This document shows, one piece after another, positions 46,423 through 57,976 of a stretch of 64,000 nucleotides of DNA. The position numbers and the translations under genes are program-made. The stretch lies in the NCBI RefSeq assembly GCF_000002985.6, contig NC_003282.8, positions 1,860,001-1,924,000 of the forward strand, read 5' to 3'. How positions within the stretch are numbered: the first letter of the stretch is position 1; each line of letters starts with the position of its first letter. Source of the DNA: Caenorhabditis elegans (taxonomy: Eukaryota > Nematoda > Chromadorea > Rhabditida > Rhabditidae). The notes beneath the pieces are model-generated. The model was not told where the DNA came from, ran no database searches, and saw nothing but the letters and a program-made list of their open reading frames with translations.

Positions 46423-46650
46423 ACGGGTGCGCGGCAATCGGCCAATTTCGGCAATTGCCGGTTTTAAAAATTTCCGGCAATTTCCGGAATTGCCAAAATT
46501 GCCGGACATTTTCGGCAATTTTCAAACTTAATTATATGTTTTGGAAAATGAAAAATTTCACGTATCACATTTTTATTTCCGGCAATTTTGATTTCCGGCA
46601 ATCGGCCATTCCGGCAACTGCCGAAAATTCGATTGCCGCGCACCCCTGGA
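46423..46650. mobile_element. Element with GGGTGCGCGGCAATCG ends
   Basis: The left end CGGGTGCGCGGCAATCGGCC is matched by the right end CGATTGCCGCGCACCCCTGG. The interior is GCCG-type (GGCAATTTCCGGAATTGCC). 228 bp. 46650-47340 is pyrimidine-rich intergenic sequence with C14 tracts at 46758-46771 and 47202-47215. Confidence 0.85.
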
Positions 46651-47347
46651 AAGAGTATTTATATAATACAAAATCCATACTGATGATACTCTGATCATTT
46701 ATTTAATGAGCCTTAGTTTTAGATATTCTGAAAAATTATCGAAATCTCAGTATCCATCCCCCCCCCCCCCCTACCTTCCGAGTACTGCTCGAGCATAGAA
46801 GATCAAAGCCGGATGATAACCTTTCCCCTTTCCATCCCCCGACTCAGATAATTATGGTAATTATCTCTACGGCTCTCCTTCTCGCCACACACATGCTTCA
46901 GTTTCTCTGCTTCTCTCTCTCTTTTTCTCCAGCACATCTCATCAACTGATATGCATCGCGCGCGCGCGGGGCCCCTTGCCTTGGCAAAAGCTCCATTGGT
47001 CCCCCCATCGGTCTGCGTCTCTCTATCACGCTCTCAATCACTATCAGAAGACGGAGCAGAAGAAGACGTTGAGCACAGAGCACATGCACCAGGCCCCTTT
47101 CTTATTTGTTCTTATATAGAAAAGGGGTGTTTGTGTATGTGTGCTCCGGGATTCCGGGAGGAGGTGGAGCTTCATCATTTTCATCATCAATTTCATTTAA
47201 GCCCCCCCCCCCCCCTCCTCATCATCATCATCCTGGAGGCGGTGTATATTTGCCCGCTTGGTTTCATCACAATTTTCATTTTGTGGTGTGTATTGAATAT
47301 TTCTCTCCACGTTTCTAGCTTTAAAACATTTAAACTATTTTCGGCTC

Positions 47348-48190
47348 GTGTAATCCTCTCGGACAAGTGATAGCTAATTTTCCTTTATCTGAAAACACTA
47401 CTTCGAGGACTAGTTGTTGCCTTAGTTAAACGTCAAAAAAATAAGTCTTGGCAAATTTTTCTCAATTTCCCGTTTTGTACTCCTCTCGGACAAGATATTG
47501 CCATTTTTTCAGTTTTTTTTTAAATTAAATTTCGACACAATTTCACAGAATTCTTGTGTTTTCAAGTTTGAATGGTATGATCTATAAAAAATGCGGGAAT
47601 TTTTTTGCAGAGGAAAATGTGACGGCAGCACGCTCTTAACCATACAAAATCTGTTGAAAAGTCTGCGTCTCAATTCCCGCATTTCTGGTAGATCGCACCG
47701 AAATGGGACATTTTGACACCACATGAAATTTCAGTTTTTGTAGTCCTCTCGGACAAATGTTGAAATTTACCGTAGTAAAACGGGGTTTTTTTTTAATTCT
47801 GTTATTTTCTGGTTTTCGCCTTAATTGTATTTCCACTTATGTAGTCCTCTTGGGCATGTGATAGCTAATTTTTTGTGAAAATATTTTTCTTAAATACAGA
47901 CAATTTCTTTCAAGTTTTTTGTCAATTACCTAGACAAATAATTAGAAAAATTGCCAAAAGTTTGATGAAATCTCCGAGTTTCTCTCAGAAAATTTAAAAT
48001 TTTTTGTATCAATTGTCCGAGAGGGGTACACGAAAGTAATTCTTCAGGAAGTGGGACATTTCTAATTAATTCTGCTCAGATATACAATAATTTGCCAAAA
48101 AAACTCTAAAATTGTGTAAATTAAATTCTGCCAAAATACCGTTTTTCGCGCGAAAAATTTGCTGTTATCCATTCTCCGAGAGGACTACAC
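47348..48190. repeat. Array of GTAGTCCTCTCGGACAA motifs
   Basis: Forward copies start at 47348, 47475, 47739 and 47840 (the last slightly diverged). Reverse-complement copies lie at 48013-48031 and 48172-48190. Two forward copies share the extension GTGATAGCTAATTTT. An isolated copy lies at 23065-23083. Spacing is irregular (about 100-265 bp) and the intervening AT-rich DNA is not clearly repeated. A GTAGATCAAA-family MITE copy sits inside the array at about 47565-47725. Confidence 0.7.
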
Positions 48191-49000
48191 GGGAGAAACT
48201 CCTGGAAATCGCTTCAAATTCGACAAAATTCTTGTTGGGAAATATTTAAAACTAATTTTGAAAAATATTGCGAAAAAAAATTTTCAGACCTTTTAATTTT
48301 TTTGAAAAATATTTTCTTCACAACCAAATCTTACAATTTTCAACCCCTTCCCAAGGAATACGTACACAAAATTTCTAAAAGCTTCTGCTGACAAAAGTGG
48401 GCACCCCCCGCGGGGTGCTCAACAGATTTGACAATTTTCGATAATGATTTTCCCCTCGGTCTCTCCGGAATAGGCGGCTAACAATAGTTCCCTAGGTAAC
48501 ACACTTTCATTGATAGAATATTCAATGGTCTATTCTCTCTTCCATCTTCACCTTCTCTGCTCGCTTCACCACAACCACCACCCCACTCTATCCACCACTT
48601 GACAAAGGTCCATTATCTCTGAGCTCCCCCCCTCCTCGAAGGGGTCCCAAGGTAGTCGAAACAGTGGGCGGAGTTTGGAAAGCTTCCGGCTGCATATACC
48701 TTGTGTGTACTCCCCCCGCCTCCCTTATACACACTATTTCCCGCCCTGTGTGCTGTGTGTGCCCCCCGGGTCACACTGATCCATTGTTCGTTCAGTGGTC
48801 CCGGTTGACACCTTGTTAGAGTTAAAATTGGGCACTTGTTCATTTTTACTTTGAAAACTTGCGCGTCAGATTCTGTGTTTTGGTACGTAGTTGTTTTTTT
48901 TTGGTCATTTTCTTTTGTTTAGGTTGTAAAACACACATTGACCCTCTAAAAATCTGAATTTTCCTCCATTTTTCCCTGCAAAATTCCACCTTTTCACGTT
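48191..49000. other. Upstream intergenic segment
   Basis: AT-rich to 48400. 48405-48830 is GC-rich and pyrimidine-rich (CACCCCCCGCGGGGTGC, GCTCCCCCCCTCC). No exon supported; its position 5 kb upstream of egl-18 makes a regulatory role possible. Confidence 0.35.
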
Positions 49001-49002
49001 GT

Positions 49003-49258
49003 GTCAGAGTGTGTCTCATTTCGCATTGATCTACAAAAGAATTGCGGGAATTTAGACGCGTCTAGACGCAGGTTTCTAAATCACGTGGTGTCAGAAAGTC
49101 TCATTGCGGTTTGATCTACAAAACATGCGCGGGAATTTTTTCCCAGAAAAATTGTGACGTCGGCCGACTCTTAACCATGCAAAATCAGTTGAGATGTCTG
49201 CGTCTTACCTCCCGCATTTTGTAGATCAAACCACAATTGGATAGCCTGACACCACGTG
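49003..49258. mobile_element. GTAGATCAAA-family MITEs (partial plus complete)
   Basis: A left-end fragment at about 49003-49080 abuts a complete copy at 49082-49258 (CACGTGGTGTCAG ... CTGACACCACGTG). Confidence 0.88.
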
Positions 49259-49539
49259 TTTTTTTAAAATAAATTTGACCCAGTAGTTTTGAACATTTTT
49301 AATTTTCTCTTCATTTTCTCTCTTTTTGCCGAAAATTTTATGAATTTCGGTGATTTTTCTAAACTTTTCTTTTTGCGGTAAAATGAATTTTCAATCAAAA
49401 TTTGATAAAAACGCGATTCCCAGCCAAATTTCTTAATTTTTAATCGATTTTCAGCAAACCTGACTACTGTGATTTTTGATTTGTGCATTATTGATTTACA
49501 AAGACTTTTCCACGAATAATTAAGTTTTAAAATTTTTAA

Positions 49540-49690
49540 CTTGCCGGTTCTCCGATTTGCCGGACATGTTCATTTTCGGCAAAATGTCGGTTTGCCAATT
49601 TGCCGGAAATTTTCATTTTCGCAAGTTGCCGATTTGCCGGAAATGATCATTTTCGGCAAATTTATGGTTTGCCGGTTTGCTGGAAAAAAT
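49540..49690. repeat. GCCG-type repeat
   Basis: CTTGCCGGTTCTCCGATTTGCCGGACATGTTCATTTTCGG and related units. 49690-50275 is AT-rich with a (TG)-type patch near 49850 and no supported gene. Confidence 0.8.
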
Positions 49691-50275
49691 CCGCTAATTT
49701 ATTTTTAACCTCCAAATTTCTCAAGCTCTATCGCAAGAACCCTCATAAAATTCAATGATATAGTTAAATCAGGAGAAAATGGAGAGAATCATAAAATTTT
49801 CTCTCTCTCCAGCTGATTATCCATCATAAAATTTGGCAATTTGCGCGAAATTGTGTGTGTATGTGCGTGCGCGCACAATGTTTTATGAGCCCTTTAGGGT
49901 TTTTTCAAATTTACTATTAGTACGGCCAGGAGAATATATATAGGGTGGGCTGTAAATTCGGGTGATACCGCTAGGAAATCCGGTGGTTTTGTATGTGAAA
50001 TGTTATAAAAATGCATTTTTGAGGACAAAAATTGCAAATTTCGGCTCTAAATCGTTCGAATTCCGCATTTTGGCATATTTTCCAGCGTTTTCTATCGCAA
50101 AAAGGACAATATTCAGCCGAAAAAGTGTGCTGATGCGTCAATTTTTCTGCTTAATTTCGAGAATTTCTTGATTTTCAGTAGCGATTTTTATTTTTTTTTT
50201 ATCTACGAAAAATTGGGAAAATACTGATTTTTTTTGTAAATTTTCTCTTTAAAATCGGCGATTTAGAGCTTTTTT

Positions 50276-50820
50276 CAGCCGGACTTTGACATGCTATAGT
50301 AATTCTTCAATAAAAAATTGCTAATAATGATCACGTGGTGTCAGAGTGTCTCATTTTGGATTGATCTACGTTGATCTACAAAAATTCTTTTCGCATGGTG
50401 AAGAACGTCACATATTTGTGGGAAAAATATTCCCGCATTTTTTGTAGATCAAACCGTAATGGGACAGCCGAGCACTACGTGAATGATGAGACTTCCAAAA
50501 AATTTTTACGTTTTTTTCCACCACGGTCAAAAAACCACATTAATTGATCTACATATCTTTGGCAAGATTCCAAAAAGTAGGTTTTTTGGTAGATCAATTT
50601 GTGGGTTTTTTGTCGTATGTATTTCACTATTTTGAACCATTTACAAATTTTTTTTCCCATTTTTTTAAAGAATTTTTTTTGGAATTTTTGGAATTTTTTA
50701 ATTTATAAAAAAAGATGTTTTAGAGACTTTCAAAACCGGGCAGCTAAATTATTTTGCAGGGATCATTACTAGCACTCTTTTATCGAAAAAAAAATACTAT
50801 GGCATGTCAAAATCCCCGTT
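50276..50820. mobile_element. MITE copy nested beside a dispersed repeat
   Basis: A GTAGATCAAA-family MITE spans 50333-50481 (CACGTGGTGTCAG ... GAGCACTACGTG). Flanking it, 50276-50330 is the inverse of 50760-50818: GACTTTGACATGCTATAGTA against TACTATGGCATGTCAAAATC. A second direct relative of the latter lies at 52446-52555. Confidence 0.65.
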
Positions 50821-51945
50821 TTCTGACTTCCCTTGTTAGAAATTAAAATTTGGCTTTTTAGGATAGGGTAGTGAAATTAAAATTTTGCCGATTTTCAGCA
50901 AGATTTCAAAAAATGTAAATTTCCTAGATTCCCTTTCGCTCAGGGCTTTAAGCTGCGAAATTTTGGCAATTTTTGAGATTTCCGGTTACTTTAACGTATT
51001 AAAAAGGAAATTTGGCCGAATTTCAGCAAAACTCGTGGTTTTCGCTATTCGGAATTTCATCAGAAATATCCTGGTTTTGTTTCCTTGCGGTGCCTGAAAA
51101 ATTCCACGATCTTTGGCAGTTTTTGAGATTTCCTGGATTTTTTTCGACCTCTCAAAATTGGAATTCTAGCTCGATTCGGCACGGATGCTTCCTGAAAATT
51201 CTGTAACCTTGGTGATTAGGTTTCCCTCAGACCGTCCTCCACCACTGAAGACCCATGAACTTATCAGAGGATCCGCCGCCAATGGGTTCCTATCCGTGTC
51301 GGAGCGATAATCATCGATAATCTTTCTTCTTCCTATCTTTCTACACTTTCATGGGGCTTGTCTTTCCTTGTCCCCCCTACTAAAAGATGCTAATCTATAT
51401 CTAACAACCCCCTCTCTCTCTCTTCCCGATCGTGCGCAACTGATTCGGTGTTAACACGCGTGTGACGACGGCCCAAATAAAGGAAGGATGTTGAGGAAGA
51501 AGTTGAGGCAAAAAGAGAGAGACTTCGTTTCGAAGAGAAGATCGCAATCAACTCTTCTGATCAGCAGCCATCCAATCGAATCGATAAGAATGTTTGAAGA
51601 TTACCATCTTCTCACTAACATCGTCACACACACACACACATACACTCACATTCTCCACTGCATTCCTTTGTTCGGACTCATCACGGACTCATCACCTCAT
51701 CGTTTCTTGTGTTAGGACACCACTGTTTACGGGCTCTTAGACCGGTTATGGTGCATCGTCTCCTTGTCAGATGGACCACCAGGGTGTTACCGCCACACAG
51801 GTTCTCGGCAGGTGTTATCTGAGATTAGCTGAGAATTCAGCCTTGTCCTGGAAAATTGTTTGATTTTTTACCTGGCATATTAGCTCAGGGCTCGGTGAAA
51901 GCTTTTTCACAGATTTCTCCGCTCGATTCGACCAATTTTGAGCAT
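50821..51945. other. Upstream intergenic segment
   Basis: To 51200 AT-rich with diverged internal repetition (TTTTGAGATTTCC, TTCAGCAA). 51210-51890 is GC-elevated single-copy DNA with a (CA)n patch near 51626. A 75-codon frame at 51488 has no support. It lies 1.5-2.2 kb upstream of egl-18, a plausible promoter-proximal region. Confidence 0.4.
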
Positions 51946-51949
51946 TTAT

Positions 51950-52312
51950 ACCATGGGTGGCCGGCACTTGGCGTTTTGCCAATTTTTTTGTCGGTAAGTT
52001 GCCGGTTTGCCGAGTTGCCGGAAAACTTCAATTTCGGCAATTTGCCGATTTTCCGGAAGTTGCAATTTTTGCCAAAAAAATTCCGATTTGCCGTTTGCCG
52101 TACATAAGATTTGCCGGAAATCATAGAATTTGTTTACTTTTCAAAAGGATGCGTACACTTTTTGCCGATTAAAATTGGAATTCAGAATTTAAAAAAAAAC
52201 GTGCAAATTCCCAATTTGCAGAAAATGTTCGGCAAATCGGCAAACCGGCACATTGTCGATTTGCCGGAAATTTCAATTCCGGCAGTTTGCCGATGTGCCG
52301 CCCATCCTTAAT
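51950..52312. mobile_element. GCCG-type element with CATGGGTGGCCGGC end
   Basis: CATGGGTGGCCGGCACTTGGCG at the left is matched by GATGTGCCGCCCATCC at the right. The interior consists of GCCGGTTTGCCGAGTTGCCGG units and a TTTGCCGATTAAAATTG core shared with 6.06, 28.69 and 42.06 kb. Confidence 0.8.
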
Positions 52313-53453
52313 CTATACCGAAACTCAAATTTTCAAAAAAAAAATTTTTTTTTTAAATTGATAAAAACTATTGTAGCAAATCAAAAAAATGTTTAAAAAA
52401 ACATGGCAAAGATTCCAATTTTGTTTTTGGAAATTTTGTAATAAGGTGTTTTAGAGACTTTCAAAACGCCATCACTTTGCTGTACCTGAACCGGGGCAGC
52501 TGAATTTTTCGGAGGGATCATTATTAGCACTTTTTTATCGAAAAATTACAACGGTTTTCCGGCAAAATCTGTTTTTTTCCAGCTTTTTTATGCAAAAAAA
52601 AAGACACCAATTTTGAAAAATTGATATATTTCGAGTTTCCTTGACACTTGGCACAGTTCCAAACAACTTCCGTTATCGACAAGCTAAAATTTGGCACATC
52701 TACAATTATCGATTAGGTTTAGTGTCGGGGTGATACTACGTGCATAATTTGTCGTACAACAACACAACAAATCGTCTCCCCTCTTCCCCCCCCCCCCCCC
52801 CCCTATCCACCTAATTTCCACGTTTGTCCGGCTGGGGGAAAAGGGGCGGAGACGGGCGGTGAGTAGCGTTCTTCTCCACACAATATCCCGCCCATTTTCT
52901 TCGCGTTGATCAGTGTCATTTTATGGTTATTTACTTGTTGGTCCATTCTTGTCAGTAAGGAGGGCCTCCCTTTTTAAAGTTTTGACCTATATTTTTGATT
53001 ATTTTTTGTCTAGTTTCAGCTTGAACTAAGCCGATTTTAGGCCGAAATAGTCCGCATTTTTCTGATTCATAGCTTAAATTTAATCTCCAAATTGCTAATT
53101 TTGAGTAGATCCCTATGTTTATGCTACGTATTTTTAGCCCCAAATAGTTTTTAAATAGGCTTTTATTGATAAAAATTGACCCTTTAAGAATTAAAACTAA
53201 GCTATTTATCGGCCTGAATTCTCCATACAAAACGGCTATTTTAGGCCGTTTAGGCCGTCAATTTCTGGTACCTCCATAGTAGTACATTTTAAGGTTCAAA
53301 TAAAATTGTCCCCCGAAAAATCAGTTTTTTAGTCCAAAATCACCCATTTTAAGCCCTACCCCAACTCTGTTCAGGTCAAAATTTTATCCTCGTACTCTCT
53401 TGATATTTTACTTCCCCTGCACATTTTCCCTCTAAATTTTCCATTTTTTGCAG
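52313..53453 (+). promoter_or_regulatory. egl-18 proximal upstream region and probable trans-splice acceptor
   Basis: Contains a dispersed repeat (52446-52555), C18 at 52786-52803, a GC-rich patch (52810-52900) and a GGCCTAAA-rich stretch (52990-53260). It ends in CATTTTTTGCAG at 53442-53453, only 18 nt before the first ATG. This is a strong 3' splice site without a visible coding exon upstream, as expected for an SL1 acceptor or a noncoding first exon. Confidence 0.5.
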
Positions 53454-53471
53454 TGTCTCCACACAGTCTAT

Positions 53472-56400
53472 ATGTCGATCAGCATAATGACGGAAACGAG
53501 ACCAGAATCCGCCGAGCAACAACACCACGAAGTGCTCCAGAGGCCGTCAGATGAGCCGTGTAGTGGTTGCAAACAGTTACAGAAGGATGTTGCAAAGGTA
53601 ATTTAGAGCTCAAAAAACCATTAACAATTAAAAAATTTCCAGACAATCAGCATGGTTATGGAGCGAATGGACAAACTTCAGTATCGGCTCGACGAGCTGC
53701 TCAAAGAGAACAATGAGCTGAAAAGCTCATCGGTCTCATCGGGAAAAGCCTCACCATCACCGGCAGAGTCGAGGAGCTCTCCGAAGCTTGTCGAGACAGT
53801 AGTCGCTCCAGTATCAGGAGCCCGGAAGCGGAAGCCCAAGGAGCGGAGCCCACCGGCAGCTGCGAGTCCACTTCCAGACTTTTCGAATTTGATGAACGGA
53901 TTCATGTTTGATCCTCTGAATATGTCAAATCCAAATGGAATGATGCAATTATTATCAATGGTTCAACAGCAGCAGCAGCAGCAACAACACCACCAGCACA
54001 TTGAGAATCAACAATCCGTGAGCCCACCACAATCGAAATCCGTGAAAATTGAAGATCCAATGGATCAGGATGTGAAACAGGAAGAGTCGGAGCGATCCGA
54101 TATCCCGACGGCTACAGAGGCGCAGAACCTTTTGGATGCACTAACAGCACAGTTTAGCAGCAACGGACAGGCGGTAAGTGTTGAGGAAGGGCCAAAGGGG
54201 GGGGGGGGGGGGGGGCGAACAAAGGAAAGATATATCACCCCGGGAGGCGGCGTTCGCTTTTGAAAATCTACCGCTGCGCGATTTTTTTGCACTTAGGATT
54301 TCTAGGATCCTGATTGGATTTAGGATCTTTCGAGAACTTTGGGGAGAAGTTCCCGAAGCTCTATGATCGGAGTTCGCAGGGTTCCTTGAGGAGCCTACTT
54401 CTGGGGAAACCCTTGTGAAGGTCCGGAAGCTCCCAAAGTTGCTCAGGATCATTGCGCACCTTGACAAGCTTTAACTGCTGCCCTGACTTCCAGCGGACTT
54501 CCAGCGAGCCCTTGAAAGTCGCCAGGATCCATTGAAACCTCCCAGAGCTCCTTAGCTGCTTTAGGGTTTTTCAGGATCTTTGAGGAGCTTCTAAGATCCA
54601 CCCTGAGTTCTTTAGGATCTCTGCGATCTTTCAGCAGCTCCTTCAATCAATCAATAAATACATTCACTCCTAATCACATATCAGTTCTTCCAGACCTCCA
54701 CCACATCTCCACCATCATCATCATCCCAAGTACAAGCGGTCATCGAAGCAGTCGCCACACCATCATCCCAAAGCCAAGACAGTTCAATGTTTGAGAAAAC
54801 CGAGACGAGTGGTGATCCGAACGCGGCGCGATGCTCCAACTGCCGAACCGACAAGACAACCGCGTGGCGACGTGACGCCGAGGGGAAGCTTGTCTGCAAT
54901 CCGTGTGGGCTCTACTATCGATTGCACAAGGTTTGTTCGTCGTGTTATTCATTAGCAGAAAGATATTAGCAGCGACAGTAGAGTAGCAGCAGTAACAGCT
55001 TCTAATGGGGGGAATAAGAGAGTGTTTGTTATCTGATGCGAATAGAAGGAAACAACCTAGTTAAGATAGCGGCAAAATGAGGGGAAAATAGGAGTGAAGG
55101 AGAGGGGAGATTGAAATATGAGATTAGCTTCTTCTTCTTCTCCATCTTCTTCGTCTTCTTACTTTTTATGTGTTAGTTGTGCGACTGATATTGATCCGAA
55201 GACGATTTCTAGGTCAGTTTGGCTAGATTAGGATTTTCTGATCCTTAAAGGCTCTAAGATCTAAGCTCCACAAGCTATCCTAGATCTTATCAGAAGGTTC
55301 TCGGGTCCTGCCGATCCTTGAAGGCTGAAGATTCGCTCTATCCAGGTTCTAAAGCTGCTCTAATCGTTCTGGAGAATGTTCGGATCCTGGTGATCCTAGA
55401 TAGGCCAGAGAGCCTGTGATAACCCTCTTAGCCTGGCAATCCTGGGCTTCAGGTGAAGATTTCAGATCATCTGATCGTCCCATATGCGATCCTGATCCTT
55501 ATCAGAAGCTCTGAGTTACTTGGTTCTTGTTGAAGATCCCCGCATTATCAAGAATTTCGAACTCTACCACCCCAGTAGGTCAAAAGTACAGTACCTCCAC
55601 CTTCTCCACCTCATCATCATCATCATCTCCATCATCATCGATACAGTATCTACCTTTCTTTCAATTTCCATCACTTCAACCATTATGTGGTCGTCGTCAT
55701 CGTCGTCGTCTCCACCTCGATAATTAGCGTATCGGCTGCGGCGGCGGCGGCGGCGGCGTGCGTGCCGCAGAAGGAGACGAGTCAATGATTACCTGTAACT
55801 CGAATAGACTTTCCACCTCTTCCTTTTCTTATTCATTTTAGGAGAAGAAACGACGACGACGACGTCTTATTGTTCACCACCGGCACCGACAATTAGGGGG
55901 AGATGAAACTAGTGCACGCGTGCGCGCGCAAACAATCCAGCCTCAACGTCGTCATCATCATCACCAATGACTTTTTGGTTCCGCACGCCAATCCATATCG
56001 AAACTTTGGCGGCGGGGGTAGTTGTAGGGAGGATCCTGAGGATTCTGAGGATCTTAAGAAGCACCAGAGCTTCACTGTTTCCTGGAATAGGTCGATGATT
56101 CCCGAGGTGGAACATCAGAGAATAACCTAGCAAGGATATCCCAACAATCTTGAGGCGATCGCTCAAGATTCTGATGATCTGTAGAAGTTTCATTGGTTCC
56201 AGTGATTCGAGGATCCTCAAGATTCCGGTGTAAGGTGTAAGATCAGCTGATCCATACCCAAGAAGACCTTCCATTAGTTCCACTGGATCAAAAATTCGGC
56301 AATTACGGAGTGATCCCCCTCTCACCACCACTTTGTATCTCCCCCCTCCTTTTGCTGATACACGTACACTCACTCTCACCCTAATTGCCCACCCCGCCGC

Positions 56401-57360
56401 CGTCTCCGAAGATGGAAGACCACCACCACCCCTATTGTTGTCTCTATTGTGTGTGCAAATTGAGAAGAACGTTCCGCCCTTAGATGGATGTGTGTGTGTG
56501 TATCTAATATGGCCAAGGTTATGAAATTGGGAGAAATGATAATTGGCGGTGCAGGAAACGGGACGATCACGACCGGACAGACCAGATGTCTGATTAGGAG
56601 ACAGGTGGATCCAAGAATCTGACTTAGGATCCGGTGAGGCTATCTAGGACAGAAGCTTGGTGATAATGGAGATCCCAACGAATTCTTTGATATGCTAGAA
56701 CAACCGGAAGTCTTTAGATCGAAGCTTAAGCCAAAGGAGACCTCCGATCCTTCCGATCCTTCCATCGCTAGGATCCCCTACAGCCTCTAGTAAGAACATT
56801 CACATCATCTGCGGATCCTTCTAAAATTTACCAGCGCGAAGATCTATCCGAAGGATCTTTCCACCGATATCCTGAGATCTGAATTTTCTGGGAAAATCTA
56901 CAATTCTACAGAATCCTTTGATAAGATAATTCTGACCCTTATGCTGCTTGGATTTCTGCGCGATCGATTGTGGCGATCAACCACACTGGGATACTTAGGA
57001 TCTTAAGGATCCTCACAGTACCCCCCCCCCCCCTCTTAGAAGCTCCTAAATGCCTAAGGATCCTTCCAAAAGCTCACCCAGATCCTTCCCACCTTAACAA
57101 CTAATTCATTTTCCAATTTCCAGGTTCGCCGACCAATAGAAATGCGCAAAAACCACATCCAACAACGCTACCGCCGAAAGAACAAGGAAAAAGAGTCGTC
57201 GGCGGCAACACAGATCTTCAACCAACTCCTCACACAAATGCCGACGATGGCGACCGGCGGAGTGAGCACTGATGGAGCCATCAACACATTCAATTTACTC
57301 GAGCAAATCTCGCAATTCACGCAGGCTCAAGAGCTCATGAATAGCAGTGCCACATTTTAA
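53472..57360 (+). CDS. egl-18: EGL-18/ELT-5 GATA transcription factor
   Basis: Exons 53472-53597, 53643-54173, 54694-54930, 57124-57360 (stop TAA), all joined in phase 0, give 376 residues. Features in order: [10 protein letters not shown] near residue 33; a coiled-coil helix [20 protein letters not shown]; Ser/Pro-rich region; basic [19 protein letters not shown]; a CAG/CAA Gln-His tract; psi-K-x-E motifs VKIE and VKQE; one GATA zinc finger (Cys 266, 269, 287, 290; CSNC-X17-CNPC with KTTAWRR); then a basic tail [18 protein letters not shown]. Known role: nuclear GATA factor needed for seam-cell and vulval fates, acting with ELT-6. The first ATG after the 3' splice site is used; a second in-frame ATG lies five codons later. 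The intron after the finger (2.2 kb) contains a phase-matched alternative terminal exon. Confidence 0.96.
54197..54215 (+). repeat. G19 homopolymer in egl-18 intron 2
   Basis: An uninterrupted run of 19 G begins 24 nt after the exon donor. On RNA or the G-rich strand such a run can form quadruplexes. Long G/C tracts are known deletion hot spots in worms lacking the DOG-1 helicase. Confidence 0.95.
54280..54645. repeat. GATC-rich degenerate island, egl-18 intron 2
   Basis: Repeated words AGGATC, CTTTGAGGAGC, CCAGCGGACTTCCAGCGAGCC and similar. Same style as 9.4-10.6 kb. No coding capacity. Confidence 0.55.
55200..57105. repeat. GATC-rich islands and triplet runs, egl-18 intron 3
   Basis: GATC-rich stretches at 55200-55540, 56030-56280 and 56580-57100 (GGATCCTGAGGATTCTGAGGATC). 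Triplet runs: ATC/CAT at 55610-55640, CGT at 55690-55710, GGC at 55740-55758, ACG at 55850-55866. C13 at 57021-57033. Confidence 0.6.
55842..55970 (+). CDS. egl-18: Candidate alternative terminal exon of egl-18
   Basis: A polypyrimidine tract and TTTTAG at 55836-55841 are followed by 42 open codons and TGA at 55968, in the phase supplied by the finger exon ending 54930. It begins [13 protein letters not shown] and is very basic and His/Gln-rich. An isoform ending here would keep the GATA finger and gain a different basic tail in place of the [13 protein letters not shown] tail. The codons partly derive from an ACG triplet run, so this could be chance. Confidence 0.3.
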   Translation, partial: EKKRRRRRLIVHHRHRQLGGDETSARVRAQTIQPQRRHHHHQ

Positions 57361-57976
57361 TTATCATTATTATTTTTTCCCCCTTCACATCCTTTTTATG
57401 CACAATACCTTTATGTAATTTTTCTTATTTATTGAAATTTGAAATTTGAAATTCTCCATAATGTATTATTGATTAATAAGCAATCCTTCATCATTCCATT
57501 ACCCCTTCAGAAAAATACAGTATTAAATAATTTTCCGCCAATTTTCTAATAATAATTGTGCCCCATTTCCCCCAACTTCACCGCGTGTTTCCGACTGTGA
57601 GCTTTACCTCCTCCTCCGACAACTTATAATAATAGTTAGGCTCCGCCCCATTCTGCAGGAGGCCCCTCCCCCAATTCTCTGTGCATGGTTGTGTTATATT
57701 CACCTCCTCCCACCACTTTGTCATTTCACTTGAATCATCATTTTTGCATTTTCATATTTATTTTGAAAAAATCTCATCTCACTCTCTCTCTCTCTCCTTA
57801 TCTCTTGTGGTTTTTGACGGATAAACGTATGTATCTCATTCTATCACTTTTAGCTTTTAACTTCGTCCTCTCGCTCTCTCGCACTCTCCCCTCGCTCCAC
57901 AGTCTCTCTCCGTCTCTCTCTCTCTCTCGCTCTCCACTTCTTCTTCTTCTAAAACAACGTCACACGTGATTTACAG
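57361..57976 (+). promoter_or_regulatory. egl-18/elt-6 intercistronic region with trans-splice acceptor
   Basis: 616 bp between the egl-18 stop and the elt-6 start. I see no AATAAA in the first 360 bp, only weak variants such as ATTAATAAG. A long CT-rich tract (57780-57945) precedes TTTACAG at 57970-57976, which directly abuts the elt-6 ATG. This fits trans-splicing of elt-6 RNA. It could be a hybrid operon, an internal promoter or both. Confidence 0.5.

Noticed and set aside
46951..47370. 139-codon frame with GC-rich start
   Set aside because: Crosses a C14 tract and a CAT triplet run; no conserved motif or splice sites.
51488..51715. 75-codon frame beginning MLRKKLRQKE as a possible egl-18 upstream exon
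   Set aside because: No good donor in phase and it ends in a (CA)n translation; more likely promoter-proximal noncoding DNA.
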